A stretch of DNA of 64,000 nucleotides from positions 62,001-126,000 of the forward strand of contig LUCM01009867.1 of assembly GCA_008360955.1 (NCBI GenBank), written 5' to 3'. Both the position numbers and the translations under genes were made by a program. This DNA comes from Fasciolopsis buskii. Taxonomy: Eukaryota; Platyhelminthes; Trematoda; Plagiorchiida; Fasciolidae. The notes under the pieces were generated by a model, which saw only the letters and a program-made list of their open reading frames with translations, made no database searches and had not been told where the DNA came from. Each line of letters starts with the position of its first letter. Position 1 is the stretch's first letter. This document shows, piece after piece, positions 24,173 through 39,100 of this stretch.

Positions 24173-27100
24173 GTGAGTGTTCGAATCGTTTTTTCCGTGA
24201 TCATGTCCCATTAATAAGATTCTTGATTTAGATAGTAACATCATTAAGTGATATCAATCTTATGGTAAAAGCTCTGGTGACTTGTTTTTTGTTGTGACAA
24301 AAGTGATAATAATTAGAATACGACCAAACGGTCGAGTACACAATTGAAGAAGCTCACCTGTTTTTCTGTGCCTACGAAATAAAACAGCCAAGACAAAAGA
24401 TCCAAGTAAACTACGTTTGATAGGGGGAAAAATTTCGAGCTACGTTTTCGTTGCTCTAGCCATGATGCGCGATCACGATGCATCTGTTTTCATCCTAGAT
24501 CTCTTCTCTGCAGTGGCGAACTTACTCCCAAGTAGAATTTGTTAAATAGTCAGAAAATGTTTACTCTCCCGTTGTTGAAAAAGAAAAAAAATAAATATTT
24601 CAGTCCATATCGCCAACGATTTATGTTGGGGGGAACGAAATAGCGTTTATTCAATATGACGTTTTTTCCTAGTTGAGGAAGTTAAAATTCTCCCTGAAAA
24701 GAGGTCATTGGCCAGCTACTGCTCACCACTGTTTCAATCCACGGTGGAATGCTTGCAAATGGTAACCGATGGCAAGCTTGCTTATCTCATTTCGGCGCTC
24801 TGTTCTTGATGCATACGCCCACGAACCAGTCGTTTCGATTTTTATTTGCCCAATGTGCGATAGGACACTGCGTGCCTCGCACTGTCTTCGCGATGCTACT
24901 GCAATCCAGTCAAATACACTGGTCTTTTACGACGGGATGTGCCTCTGGGTACTCCTTTTTCACACTGGGTTTGATTTAAGTACAGTGTCTGTCATTGTTC
25001 GTTGTTATTTCCTCGCTGAGGTGAACTGACCGACGGAGCAATCACTGGCCAAGGGCAAATTCGAATACTTGCGCACAGACATATGAAGCATATCAAGTGG
25101 CCTGGTAAGAGTGCACAATCGCTGATGACGTAACGCGGAAAGGCACGTGAGCCTACTATGAAAAAGCTACTCAAGTGCTGGTACGAGTGTGTGAATCAAG
25201 AACTGGCTTTGGGGCTATACAGCTGACTGGTAGGAAATGGGGACGAAGACATTGTTTTTTGGGTCTATGAGCACGGTAATTTGCGTTTGTGCTTTGATAG
25301 CACATTTATCGGCATTCGCAGGTGTATGTCTGCGTCTCTCACTATTCCACACTGCCGTTTGTACAGCGATCGTAATCGAAATCGCTGTCGCTGACTACCA
25401 ATCCTATCGTCTAACTAACTACTAACTAGTTGTGTTGGCCTCTCCAGCATTGACATGTTCACTTCGCTTCTTGGTTCGAACAAACAACTTCACGTTCATA
25501 TGATCATGCAGGTTAAAACTCTAGGTTGTACAGACTGGGATACATAGGACGCGAAAGTTCCCAACTGGCCAATTTCTAACGGGAGATAATCGTTTCTTGA
25601 CCGAAAAGACGAAATCATGGGACACAGGGCTTATCAATGAATTTATTTTCCAACTGTTGCTAAGTAAGTTACAAAGAAGAAACCCTCAGAGTCAAATAGG
25701 AATGAAAGCCACCTAATTATTCGCTTAGGCTCATGATTGGTAGTTTTCCCATTTCGATTAAAAAGTGGAACACCTCTGCGTTGAACGCTTCTTGCAAACG
25801 ATTTGGGAACCCTGTCGTGAAATTTTTCTTATTCTGTGGGAGTGATTTTTCTTACCTTACCCAACTTGGTGCTAGGCCTTTTTTTGAACAATTGCTACTC
25901 AGGTTTTCTGTGGCGTGCTAATCATGACTTTACACACGTCAGTCCAAGTAAAGCGTTATTGTGGTTTGGAGATCACGTGATTTCCGCCTTGTTGGTTTGC
26001 AGCGAAAATGTGACAGATGATTTTAAAGGGTGTTGATGCAACAAAGTGATATCCGCGTGTGATGTAGGAAAAATTAACTGAAGTAAGATGAATTTGGTAC
26101 ACACAACTCACTGATGAAAACATTTATATTACCAGGTGGTACTGAACCATTCTCGTAGCAAAATGCTCTCCCTCTTTCCATAGGTCAAAAGAGTGATGCT
26201 TTCAAACTTCGGAGCAATTAGGGTTTAAATTTTTGGGTGAAATTACTGAGCAGATATCCGAAGTCCAACACAGTTAGCTACTTCTCAGTATTTGCGGCGA
26301 ACACTACATGCAACTACCGAACCAGGATAAGTACATTCGACTGCTGTTTTAAGTAATTAGGGACTTCTTAAATGTGATCAGTCAGCGTTACTGACTGTGC
26401 ATGGATCAGAGAAGTAAACATTTTGAGCAATTCCGGTGATCAGATGATTTTCAAAATTGAGTGATCTTTTTTAATAGTCATCCTTTTCTGCATCCTGGTA
26501 AATAATCATTTGAAGTACGAAAAGATTCCTTCGGGATCCCCTGATTCCAAGATAAATCGAATAGTGATTAAGTGACTTAGATAGCAGCTTCCCAACTTAT
26601 GCCGTTTTCCATTGGACTAAACATTTTCTAAACAACATCGAATCTGGTTTTCTCTATTTTATTACTAATATTTGTTTAGTAACAAGTCAATCGTTAGGTT
26701 ATCATCGTCATGTCGGTTTCCAGAAACACGTCAAGGTCTCCCGATTTGTCAGTTTATTAAAACCCTACCGAATGTGGGTCAAGACAAAAGAATTTTCGTT
26801 ACTAAGTTGTTTCTTCTAACATATTTCAGACACTCCATCACGGAAGACTTCTCAGTTGACATGACGGAACAACCGACGACTTTGTCAGTTGGGTTATCCG
26901 AAATTCATCCACAACCAAAACTCATAAAAGAAGAAGTGCAGTTAAATAGCAGAAAACCACCAATTCCTAAGAAGGCGGAAACAAAGGTAGGTCGTAAAAG
27001 AGGATTTTTCATGTCATCCTGGTAGATAACAGATTTTCAGTATGCCGTTGAAAAACAAATTATTTTCTGCCGAGAATGGAGTAACGAATTTTGAATTGCA

Positions 27101-30100
27101 TTCGAATTAAAGGTTTTGTGCAAAATTATTTCGGTTTATGATAGGAAGAAAGTCTTTCAGACATTTTGGAATTCACTAATTGTTCCCCTTAACGACAGAA
27201 ATAGGAACCCAAGTTGACAAGTTTGGGTCAAACTTAATTGGACATAACTAAGTATACAGGGTTCTATTTGGATAAACTATAATTTCACTGGCCGACCATT
27301 CAAGTGTATAACCAACTGAGATATTTCCCTCTCAGTATATATGAGTAAAGATTATTCGATGCTGCTGCGGAAACAAAGTCTATTTTGGATCCTTTTTCTG
27401 AACATACTTTACAACTATTGGCAAGTTTTCAGCCAAGACAGCAACCGAGAAAGTGAGTAAGCGGGGTAAAGAAAAGTTTGCTTTTCTTCTTGCGGTCACA
27501 ACTTTCGCCCTGATTAGTCTATGGTGCACAGATGTTCGACTTAGTTTGGTTTAGGTTTTTATAACCATTAATTTTGTATTCCTGTGCTCTGGTTCTGGAT
27601 GTTGTCTCACAAAAACTTCTAATCACGGCATAAATGAACGGGATGCAGCAGAAGGTCAGAGCTGAAACTACAAGTTGTGCAGCCGTGTAGAAGAGGAGAA
27701 ATATAGAAAACAAAAACGCCGAGGACTTTAACACTAGGCCATAACATCTTTCGTCTCCAACTGTTGCTTGGGGAGTTTCGTAGACTCTAACATGACAGTC
27801 TCCTTAGTCCCACGCCAGTCAACCCACTGGTTACTGTTTTCATACCTTTTCGCCATCTCATTGGCCTAGAATTATCCTCCATTCTCAACTGGCCTAGAAG
27901 AACAGTGTATAGCAAGATAATCGTTCTGTGAGCATGCGCAAGACGTATTGCAACCGTCTTAATCTATTCGTATTCAGCGTCTCCTCTGAACGTCAAATCC
28001 TAGGGCAAAGAATGTTACATCTAACCTCTGAGTTACTGGTACAATTTTCCCGACCACAATCCACTATTCGAACGCTGCCAGACACCACACATCTGTTTTC
28101 TCCCATCTGGATCCTGAGACATATTGCAGGACCGATCTTACCGCTACGGTGTAAACTCAACCTTTTATCATTAACGGGCTATCGGCCATACGCTGCATTT
28201 GTCTCAAATTGACGAATGCCAATACAGCCTTCTACATACGCTACGCTACTTCATCCAGTAAACAATCACCAGGTGGGATGGAACTGTGCAAGAAATTAAG
28301 CATATTCATTTGCCCCGACTCTTATCCAAATGTCTCCAGCTTTGATACAGATGCATTAGTCGACATTGCAATTCACTTTTCAGTCGGCTTTTGACTTTTA
28401 ATCAGCAGAAGGTAATAATGTTCGCTCACTTGTGTTTGGTACACCTAACCGACCAACTGAGAGCATCCATGGTTGTTGAATCCTCTCTTGAAAAGGACGC
28501 GTTGTTAAGGTCTGTTCAAATTCCAAATAAAGTACGAGATTGTAGTCTTTTACTCCCAATTTAAACTGATGATTCATCCTATACAATTGAACAGTTCTCA
28601 GTCTATCCCAAACGCTTCTGTCATCGGTGTTGAAAGGTTCATTAGGTTAAATTCAATAGAAAATACAGCGGACTGTAAATGGATGCGACCGGTTTCGTCT
28701 GTTGGAAAAAGAATGTCCTCTGCGAATTTTCTCTTGCGGATAGGAATTCATATCTTCACGATGTGAACTAATTAATTTTCTGATCTTCTCAATCGCTTAA
28801 GTAAAACACCTTATTCACGCCAGTGAGAGACGAATGGGAGGGCAATAGAAGCTAATTAACAAACGCCAGAACAGTTTCGCGCAAAGTGCTAGCTCCAATC
28901 TAGGGATGGATAGGGCCAGACATTAATTAACCTTCGTTGATCATAAAAGTAACCCATACAAAGTTTAGTAAATTGCTTTTTTTAAGTGCAAACTGCTGCT
29001 AGTGTTAACCTTAGCGATATGAGACAAAAAATAAATGAAATAACCGTTATCAAGGTTTTGATTCTTCATATTGAAGTCTCAGTTGAAAATCACCTAGGGA
29101 TTAGTCATTTGGGAAGCCGACCGTAATGTTCACGTGATAGGTTTTTCTATCCAAAGTTATTTACAAAAGCGACATGAGTCACATGCTGACTTTACGTTGA
29201 AAACCTGTTGTGTTAGGATGCCAAGTGCTGGCAAACTGGGGATCAGGAGAAGACCTTCCAAAATGGGTTTCCGGAATATTCAGTTTCGCGCTTCACTCTA
29301 GTAGACATGATTTTCAAAAATGTGGAAATCTTTTTACCCCGGATTTGCCTGCTTCTTTTTTTCTTTGTCCTCAGAGTTCAACAAGGTCATCCATTGGTCA
29401 GACAGTAATTTCAGTGGGCGAACAATTACAATCAGACCGGAAAACACCAGCCGCTTCAAATCCAAATTCAGACCGGAATATTATTCCTCCGTATGCCGTA
29501 GGAACTAGTAATGAAGCTTTGCCGCCTGACTGTCTTGTTTCGTGCTATGATCCGTCCTACCCCATTCAGGATACATCGCTGTTGCGTGCCAAAATTCAAC
29601 CCACCATCACAACCCCCGTCGATGTGTCTCCTGCTCGTCCCATTGAAGAACCAACCCAGCCCGGTCCTGGACAATCGTCTTACAATAGTGAAAATGATTC
29701 ACTGCGCTGGTCCAGAATGGACGCTCGACAGCGACGCCGTGAACGACGTCGTCTCAGTGAAAATGCCGGTAAGGTAGTTCTTCAGTTATCCTGAAAGCGC
29801 AGCTGGATTTTCTTTCTATTTCCCCAAATTCAAGAGATTGCGTAGAAGGCACAATTCCCCTAAGCTGTTTATGATCATACAAACTTCAATACACCACTAC
29901 ATTTTGATCCATACCTCATGCGAGAATGCAATAGAAGTGGTATGTTCTGTGGCCTTTAGGATCCGATACATTAATAGAGGAAATGCCACTCATGATCTGG
30001 AGACTTAGTGTGACACAAAACCATATAAGTGGCACCGTCGAACCGGACGATGACGAAATGCTCTCCACCAGAGGACTTGTCGGACAGCGATTCGTATTTC

Positions 30101-33100
30101 AATGTCCAAGCCCTCGAAATACACTCTAACGGGAAAAACTAGCAAATCTACAGAAGAGCTGCCACTTCTGATGTCCACTTATTTCGAAAGATGCTGTTTA
30201 TTGTTCCATTTGACTGCGTGCTTTGAGCCACCTTATTGAATCCCCATAATCCGGATTTCTTACCTGGTGTTTTGTTTCAGCAATGCTTCTTTTTAACTCA
30301 TCTAAAACGTGGTTTCTAAATACCGAATTGTGGTTGCACATTTCGTGGCAGAGAACTGTTTTGGGGCTCAGTGTCGGAAAACTGCTCTGTTTCTAATCTT
30401 TGATGGTTCATTTCCAAAAAGATGGACAAGAATGCCATTTATAAAGCCGCTCGTCTCATAAGGAATCCACGCAGGTCCCGTACATGGGGTTCACTTGTCA
30501 AACTGCTAAAAATGCGGCTTGATGTTCGACAGGACGTAATGGAAAATGAACGAGTTTCGGTTATTTCCTTCTTACTTGTCAACTGGGGATCAGAGTTTTT
30601 GTGGCTGACTGAAGGCAGAACAGTCGTATTCAATACGCGGGTGCTGATCGCACCAAGGGAATTCGCTTACTTCATATAGAGGACTCCTGGGATAGGCAGT
30701 ATGAATACAGAGTTAGTGCTTGTACAACCCTCGGAGGAAATACAACTGATACACAAGAAAAATGTCCCGAACACTTCAGCGCAATCCCATAGCTAAAATG
30801 ATAAGGAACAAGGGACACTAAAATACCGCATTGATGCATAGGATAAACTCAAGCTGAGTTTACGTGCAAGTCATGTGATCCATTGTGGTGCAGCTTTGGA
30901 ATCGTGGTGATTTATGTCCTTGCGTTATTATGACCGATCAAAATTAGTGCCATTATTTTGAGCTCAAAAGTCGCAGAACCACTATTCGGATAGTTACTGT
31001 GCAGCTAACAAAGGCAGCTGTGAAACCGATGTGAAGCAAGATCAAACGTATAAAGTTGTGTCACGGTGGATTGCTGAGGAACTGGATTGGTGTTTCAGAA
31101 CAGCCTTGAGTTGTTTGGGTAAAGTCAAAACTTTGGCTTGTTGATTACACGATCCGAGAAACAGCGAAAGGCTGAGCTGCGAGGTCTCGTTTGAACCGTT
31201 CGAATCACCATTTCACCAAAAATCTCCATAATACTCTCAGTTGAGCACACTACGCATGTTAATTTACTTTAGAATGAGACAAGCGGCAACATATCTGAAA
31301 GAGATCATATCATAAAATCCAGAAAATTGTGCTTGTAATTTAACTTTCTCTGTTAACCCTGTTGTCGGCAATTAAAAGTTGAGACAGTTAGTCCCCTTGA
31401 TCTTTTTGAATAGAACGGTTGAAAGGTACAACTTGCAAGATGCTAGCGTTTTTTTAACTCTTCTAAACCGCGCACGTAGAACGTTAATTCACTTTAGAAT
31501 GAGACGAGGAGAAACACAATGAAAAGCAAACGGTGTAGACAAATTTAGGAATGCCTGTTGGCTAATGCCAGGGCAGGCAATTTGTGGGTCAGCAATTTTT
31601 GCGCACATAGTGCTGGCTTCAGCCTGTTGATCTGTAAAGCTGCACAAAAGCCCAACAGTCTCGGGTTACGGTTCCGTAGAATCACTTGAAATACTTGGCC
31701 GGGGTTAAGATGTTTCGCGATGGACGAGGTTGGGTTCATCGTGCTCGTTTTCTGTTCGGGCGAAGGATGAGTCGTTTGTTTCAATGACCATTTGGTCACA
31801 TACTCGCCCATCCGTTGACCGAGGGACCGATCCATTCTGCCTATATGTGTCACCGCAGCTGCAAATGAACTGGTGAATTATGTGAGAGGCATTTAGATAG
31901 GCTGACTTTGTCTGCATATCAGTGAAGGTGATTTCAATCATCCCCCCATACTACCACTGATTTTGATTTGACTGACCTCTACGTTTCTCCCATCAGAGAC
32001 GGCTTTCTTTTAGATGTAGTTATTGCCAATCCCTTGATTTCTTCTCCCTGAAACCTTCCCTGAACCTCTCAGTGTCGAGGCATCCTGATTTGAAATGGAG
32101 TTTGTCCGAGATTCCTTACACAGGCAGAAATGTGAGAAGTCCACTCCAGATAGTTATCAATACTAACGGCTAGGTATCTCAGAGAATAAAACTTGATAAG
32201 CGCATTTGAGTTGACGAAAAATGTTTCGGATGGGTAGACTGATCGAGAGAGAGAACAGATATTCGAAACATTTAGATGTGTTGAGATTTAAACCAACTCG
32301 TGTAGAGAAATCATAAACAGAAGATTGGTTTTTAGCAAACTTTGAAAATCATTGTTGTTCGAAACGGACTGTGAGAGAGAGCAACATCATCAGCAAACTT
32401 ACACGGATGACAGAGTGAGCTAGTTGGTAAGTCGCTGATGTAAGTAGAGAAGAGAAACGGTGAAAGAACAGGACCTTGTAGCACGTCTGAGTTGTTAATC
32501 AACGGTTTTGAAGTTTCACCGTCCATTCGTGTGCATTGGTTTCGGTTAGTAAAGTAATCAGACGGCCATGCTAATAAAGGTCTGGGATAACCAAATGTTT
32601 GCAGTTTGTGAAGTAGAAGAGACCGTGGGACAGAATCAAATGCCGACGATTAGTCTAAAAAGGCGCAACGCACAGATTTCATCGATGCGTTTAAGGACTT
32701 AAAAATGTGGCGAATGATGGAGGCTACAGCGTCCAAGGGAGACCTGCTAGATTTATAAGCAAACCGGGGAGGGTCGTCAGGAGGATACATAGAAGAATGC
32801 AGCGCTTAAGTAGAGCACGATCCGTTAGCTTAAGACCAGAATATGTTAAGGCAATGTGGCAAAGGCATTTTACCAAAGCAGCAGAACTGCTAGATTTTGG
32901 GATGGACATAACAGTGACTGGTCTCCAACAGTCACGGATAGAAGAGAAGATTAATGATGTGTTAATCGGAGAAGTGAATGCCTCCGTCAGAGCCACAGCA
33001 CCATGCTTTAAAAGAGCTGAAGGCAGACTGTCAGGACCAACCCCGGTGGTAATTTTCGTGGTGCGCAGAATGTCGAACACCTCTTCCCTTGAAAAACTTG

Positions 33101-36100
33101 CATTTGTCATGTCATCACCCTGTCCAAATATGACTAGGGAATAAGTGAAGAGATGCATGAAAGCTTCAATGATGCTATAGACATCCGCAGAAACTTTCGT
33201 TTTTCTTTTCCCTTCCACACAACAGTCGAATGCATTACTATTGGAATCCGTTGTTGTTCCTACTCAAGAGTTGGCTGGCGAATGTAGTGTCGATGAATTC
33301 TATTTCAGCTTTTATTAGGTCGGAAGTGTATCGCATGCTTCAGTTATTACGAGATTTGTAGAAGTGCTCCTTGCGTATTCCTAGAGATTTCAGTTTCTGG
33401 GCGGAGATACGGCCATTTGAGACGAATGGTGTTTCTGAGGGGCAGCAGATATCAAAGATTGTGTTGTTCGTCTCTGAACAATTTGTCATTGTCGTTGAGC
33501 AAATGTTCAAAAGAGAAACAGGTAGGTGCGAGTGAAAGGAATTTCTGAAGAAGGACACGGTTGTTGTGTGAAACGTTACGGAAACGAACTTGGATTTGAT
33601 TTGTTCGCCTGGAAGAATGGAAAGCTGGCCTAGGGTATATCGTGGACTTTAACAGTAGCAAACAATGATAGTTACTTGAAATTGGAGCGCGAATTTTCAG
33701 GGTAAATAAATCAGGGTGGTTGGTAATAACTCCACCTAAAATGGAGCGGCCTCTGGCGGGAGGAACGTAGAGGTCAGTCAAATCAAACAGTCAGTGATAG
33801 AGTATATACATGACTGAAATAACCCGCAAAAATATGCAGATTATCCTCAAGAAGAGGAACAATGAATGCTAGAAAAGGGTCAAAATACATGGGCAGTACA
33901 ATCGCTCGTTATGATTGTACCAGTATGTCCGGTAAACCTAGGATGACACTGTCACGGGACAGTCAATTCCGCTTAGTGAGTACATATAAACAACTTCGGA
34001 TTTGCCAGACCAGAAGGAATTCGTGTATGTTGTCACACCGCCTCCAGTTTTCTTCTTGTCCGAAATTCTGTCCAGCCGATGGGGTCTGAAGCGGTCTATC
34101 GACACGAATGAATCAGTGATATCCGGGTTCAGCTACGATTCTTGTATGCAGTTGACACACGTGTGAACATTAATCGGTAATTGAAATGCGAGGGACAGAT
34201 CCGACATTTTCGTAAACACAAAGCAGATGCTGGTACCCAACAATGCCGGAATGGACATCTTGGCAGAAGGGTGCATTTGCCAGCTGTCTTCCAGCCAGCA
34301 CGAGTGACTCTTTTAGATGGATAAGAAGATCTTTGAGGTGCAGCAATACGTGGTACCACTCCATGTTGAAGAACAATAGGTTTTTAAACAATAGTACTTC
34401 CGATCGATTGTAGTGGCGAACGGAAACTATACCCGAGTCAAATATCCGACAAAAATTCGACGAAATAACGGTGACAGAATTGTGACATAGCCAGCCAAAG
34501 TGCGCTCATATGCCCACTTTTCATTTGCTGCCACTGAACAACATATTTTGGGAATTTCGATTAACAGCATATATAGAAATGAACATATCGTCTTATCTTT
34601 GCTTGATATACAACATTTGCATATACATTTAGTTATTTATATGTGCAATCTTTTATGTTCATGCAGGATGAACGTGTTCTGGAACTCCGGGTACTGCTGA
34701 AAACGACTTCAAAAACTGCAACGATTTCGTGCTTTCGGGCTTACTCCTTTTTTGGCATAATAACCAGTAGTCACAAAGTTTCATAGATCTTTCCCCCTAC
34801 CTGTAAGCGCTGCTCTTTCAGAATCAGGCATAAACCAGTCACTTTCACCTGTCATCAGACTTGTTAGGTGCAAAATAAAAACAGATAAGGATTTCAGTTA
34901 TATATTTTAATTTATAACTTGTTAAACTCATTCAGCAATTTCAGTTCGTTTACTGACTCGTTCGTTACCATGAAAATGACCGGGTATCCGGTCCTACCAG
35001 ATTGGTTGATAGGTAAATCGTCTTCGATCTATTTCGATTTTTCACGAAACAGACAGTTTATCATAGGACCTCATCATTGTGTTCGTGGTGATCTCGTATC
35101 ACTGACGGCCAGTCCGCGGATTGTATTGAACTAACAATGAGCTTATTTTCGTATCTCTTTGGTTACGTTCGACGTCTATTTGCAGCATGCAAACACGTAG
35201 CTACATGAAAATGGTAAAGTTGAGTCGGTCCACACTGCTATGATAACGTTTACGGGGTATTGTAGTCGAAGACAATTGGTTCAGAACACATCAAGCTGCA
35301 AAATCCCCCGGGTGCACAATTCCGATAAACATTCTTAACCATAATAAACTAATGACTTTAATTTTTTATCTGACTATCTTCTATTAGACAGTAATGGGAA
35401 TTTATTTGGATATTGTGGGAAATAACTGGCCATCAGTGGTGGCTGGAGGCATTACCCACAAGCGACTTATAAACTTAGCTAAATTGCTTTTCGTGTTTTA
35501 TCTTTGATGCTCTGTATATGCTAGGTGAAAACACGGAAGAATTGGAACGTTCCGATAGCGTGCGCCGCATTGTCCTAAGACGGCGAGTTAGCAGCGAATC
35601 TGATGAGCTTCAAAAACCATGTGGTTTTCAAATACGAATGGGTGCTATTCAGCGACCCACTTCAAATCCCGAGTATCACTGTAAATTATCTAAGCAATCG
35701 ATCGCATCCTTACGGTCTCGAGATTCCGTGCATCAGTACAAACGCCAACAATATCTTCCAACGGATAAGCTGGATCTTCTCGGTGTTCAACCGGTTACCT
35801 GCATTTCTGACCCTCTACCACGATCCCGTGTAAATGTAAATCCACATGTCAGTCAATCCCCGGATCTTGGTTACGTATCCGTTACCAGTTCTCGGTCTCC
35901 GAGCCTTCTGGAACGACTGGACCAAGTAAGATCCTTTTAATTGACTCCCACTGCAATCTCTAGTTAATGATCGTAAAAGTTCGGAGGCAGTTTGAATGTG
36001 ATCATTCTGAATAATGTTTTCTTGTTATGAGCGTTACTACTACTGTTAACGTTTCTATCATCGTCAAGTTTAGTCTTGTTAAATGAACTTGGGATTGTTG

Positions 36101-39100
36101 ACTATAACTCTGCTCTAGCATGGGAACCCAGGAACAGAATTTTATTGTGGACCCCATTTATTCCCATGACGTCCATTTCAGTTGCGACAACCCCTATGCG
36201 ATTCACCGAAGTATTTCAAAATTTATGGCAAAAGTAACTGACTGTTTATTGAAGGCATTCGGCAAGGGTTAAAGGCATGTCTCATTGCTACAAAATCCGG
36301 CAAGCTTGGCTGTCCACAAATTGCAGGACGATATTCAAATAACCGTTGCACATGTCAGTGCGTGCACACAAATAGATCCATTTGTGATGTGCAATTTTTT
36401 TGAATTCGTGCAAACGGAATTTTACTTGGCTATCCGGATCGCATTTCCTACGAATGGTTTGAAACCATTTGAGAAATAACTTGGAAATTGTGTCACCGAA
36501 AAGTGTGAAGATCAGGCGAATGAAAGTATTGATGCATCAATTGCTTATCTTTTGTTAGTTTCTGCCTATGCTATCTTGTCTTGTTCAAATTCAACAGGTC
36601 AGATCGATCCCACCTCATCCGAGTGCTCCAGTCGCGGATGCCAATGGGTTGCGGCGAAGGTCTTATAGCCGGTCCAACGATTCTAAGCTGAGTTCAGCAG
36701 ATTCGATAATCACTAAGTCCCCGAGTCCCTCAACAAAAAGGGCTAATTCCTCCGACCGGATTCTGGGTGTTATACCAGATAATGCGCTAATAAGGTGCGT
36801 TTGAAACGATATTAATTATACGGTGCCGTGTATGACGCTTAGATTTGCAAACATTAAGCGTAGAGGATCAAGTTTTGAAGGGGTTTTACGTGCATACTTG
36901 CTTCGTGCTCTTCAGCTGTTTAGTCTGCGGTATCCACTTCTGTTGGTTGTTCTCAGTGCACTTTTGTGGCATTTTTATTTATCAAATGCAAATTTTTGAT
37001 GCAAGAAAAAAATTAGTCATCATTGCGGTATATTATCCCCTAACGAGCTTCCCTTAGGGTTTTCTAGACGATGTCCCACCGTTAGAATCAAGTGCTCATG
37101 GATTGTGTTCAGTTTATTTATACTCATCACATTCAGCTCGCCACAGCTTGTTGGAATGTTTGGCGCATCTGCATTCACCGTAGGATTGAATAGAAAGGTG
37201 GACCTTAGACGTGAATGCTGCGGGTTAAAATTCTTCCACCATCGGTAGGTTTCCGATTCGGCGGCCTTACAGGGGCCCCGGTTATCTCCCACAAACGACG
37301 CTGCACAATAATCACATGCTGAGAAGAAAAGGGAGAGACTATTAACAGTTCGTACCATCACTCACTCACTAACTCACTCACTAACTCACTCACTCACTCA
37401 CTCACTCACTCACTCACTCACTCACTCACTCACCCACCCCACCCACCCACTCACTCACTCACTCACTCACTCACTCACTCACTCACTCACTCACTCACTC
37501 ACTTACTTACTTACTTGGCAAGCGATGGTCCACTCATTCAGTTGCTCGCTCGCCAAACGAACTCATTCACGGACTCATCGATGTATGGAATTTTACGATA
37601 CTTTAAATACAATTGCGGTTTTACTGTTTCGTTGATAAAGTACTGTTTTTATGAAATAAGGGACAAACATGCCCAGCATAACTCATCCAACACAACCTAG
37701 AATGATGCGTCCTCTGTCGTGAAAAAAGTATGCTTTTGGCCAAAACAGACTATCATTTTGCGGAAACGGTGAATCGATTTTCAACTAGATCTGCACTTTC
37801 TTTCAGTGACATCAGAAAGATGACCCTCTTGCTGTTCCCGCCTGTTCGTTAGGCTGCGTAATCCACCTACAGCTGAAGACAGAAATCTTTGTGGGACTTC
37901 AAAATGAGCTAAGCGTATTGTGCAACTTGTTTCACTTTAGAGTTTTGTGATTTGTCACCAGTCCGTCCTGTAGGCATGTTCCGACTTCTGTATATTCATT
38001 ATGCCACGTAAATCCAACAATTTAGCTTGCGCCATGGAAAATCCATGAGAACCACAAAAGTGTGGAACGTTCGTAGACATTGAGAAAAAATGCCCGAAGT
38101 CTTAATTTACCAAGCCTTAATACATTCTGCTTTGAAGCGGCTCAAGGGTCGATAATGGGATCTCTGACGGGAGGCACAAGGGTTCCCAGGGCTTGCCTAT
38201 CTGACTACGGTAACCACTTCAATCTTACGCTCCTCCGCAACTTGACTTTTTAAACAAATTTTTAATTGCGCACGCTGACCCATTTAAATTAACAAGTTTT
38301 AAACACCGAAAATGCATACTGTAAATTCACTGCCGGGATACCAGTTGTGTTGCTCGATTGTCCATAGAGGGACAAACTAGCGGAATGAATAGGAATAAAC
38401 CTCGAGTGAGAATGAACTATGAGCCACTGAAATCGATGTAAGGCATATGTAGCTCTATAACAAAAGTTTTGGGGAAAACATTCAATCACCATACAAGCAA
38501 CAATTAAGCATAACCATTGCATCGTTTCGTTTCATTCAGTTATTGACTGGCGTTGTTCATTTAATATTTCGCTTTGCTCTAATTGAATTTCCTCGATAGG
38601 CATATTTTGCCAATTAGGCCGCTGTTTACAACGGCCCCATCCCAACGTGCATATGGAAGGTAGTCTAATTTCCAGAGTAATGCATTTTCTGATCTCTGAA
38701 CTGCCGACAGATTTAGAGTATTGAGAATTTAGAATGTTTTCACCATGTTCCCAGGTAATCACCGCCCGATTCATGCTACTAACGACTAGCACATCTGATT
38801 CATTTCCGTTCTCAGTTTTGTGCGAAATTCCCACCATTTTGAGTGAAGTGTGGTATTGTTTTGGATTTTAAGATAGATATCATTTTTCTGATTGCTTACT
38901 AATTCGCAACGACCATTTAGTCATTCTGGTGATATTATTCCCCGAAACCATTTGATTTAGTAATATCTTGCCCAATGCAACTAATGAACTTATTAGGCTT
39001 TGCTCACCTCTTTTTTAGTGAAGTGGATGTGGAGATGGCGAAAGTTACCAGTTGCATGATCAAGACATTACATTCAGTTGATACACATCAACTCCCCACA

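Larger units (their letters stand above)
29769..35524. other. NEK4-like intron 8, transposon-loaded
   Basis: 5.76 kb, the largest intron. It carries the Penelope-like fragment, a short plus-strand LINE piece and LINE copy B, described separately. Before these, 29769-31540 has two similar 26-base segments (near 31255-31283 and 31478-31509) but no recognised exon. Confidence 0.75.

Noticed and set aside
30422..30679. 85-codon plus frame in kinase intron 8 as an extra exon or gene
   Set aside because: No usable acceptor/donor pair in the phase needed between exons 8 and 9, and no family resemblance; the direct 8-9 join is in frame.
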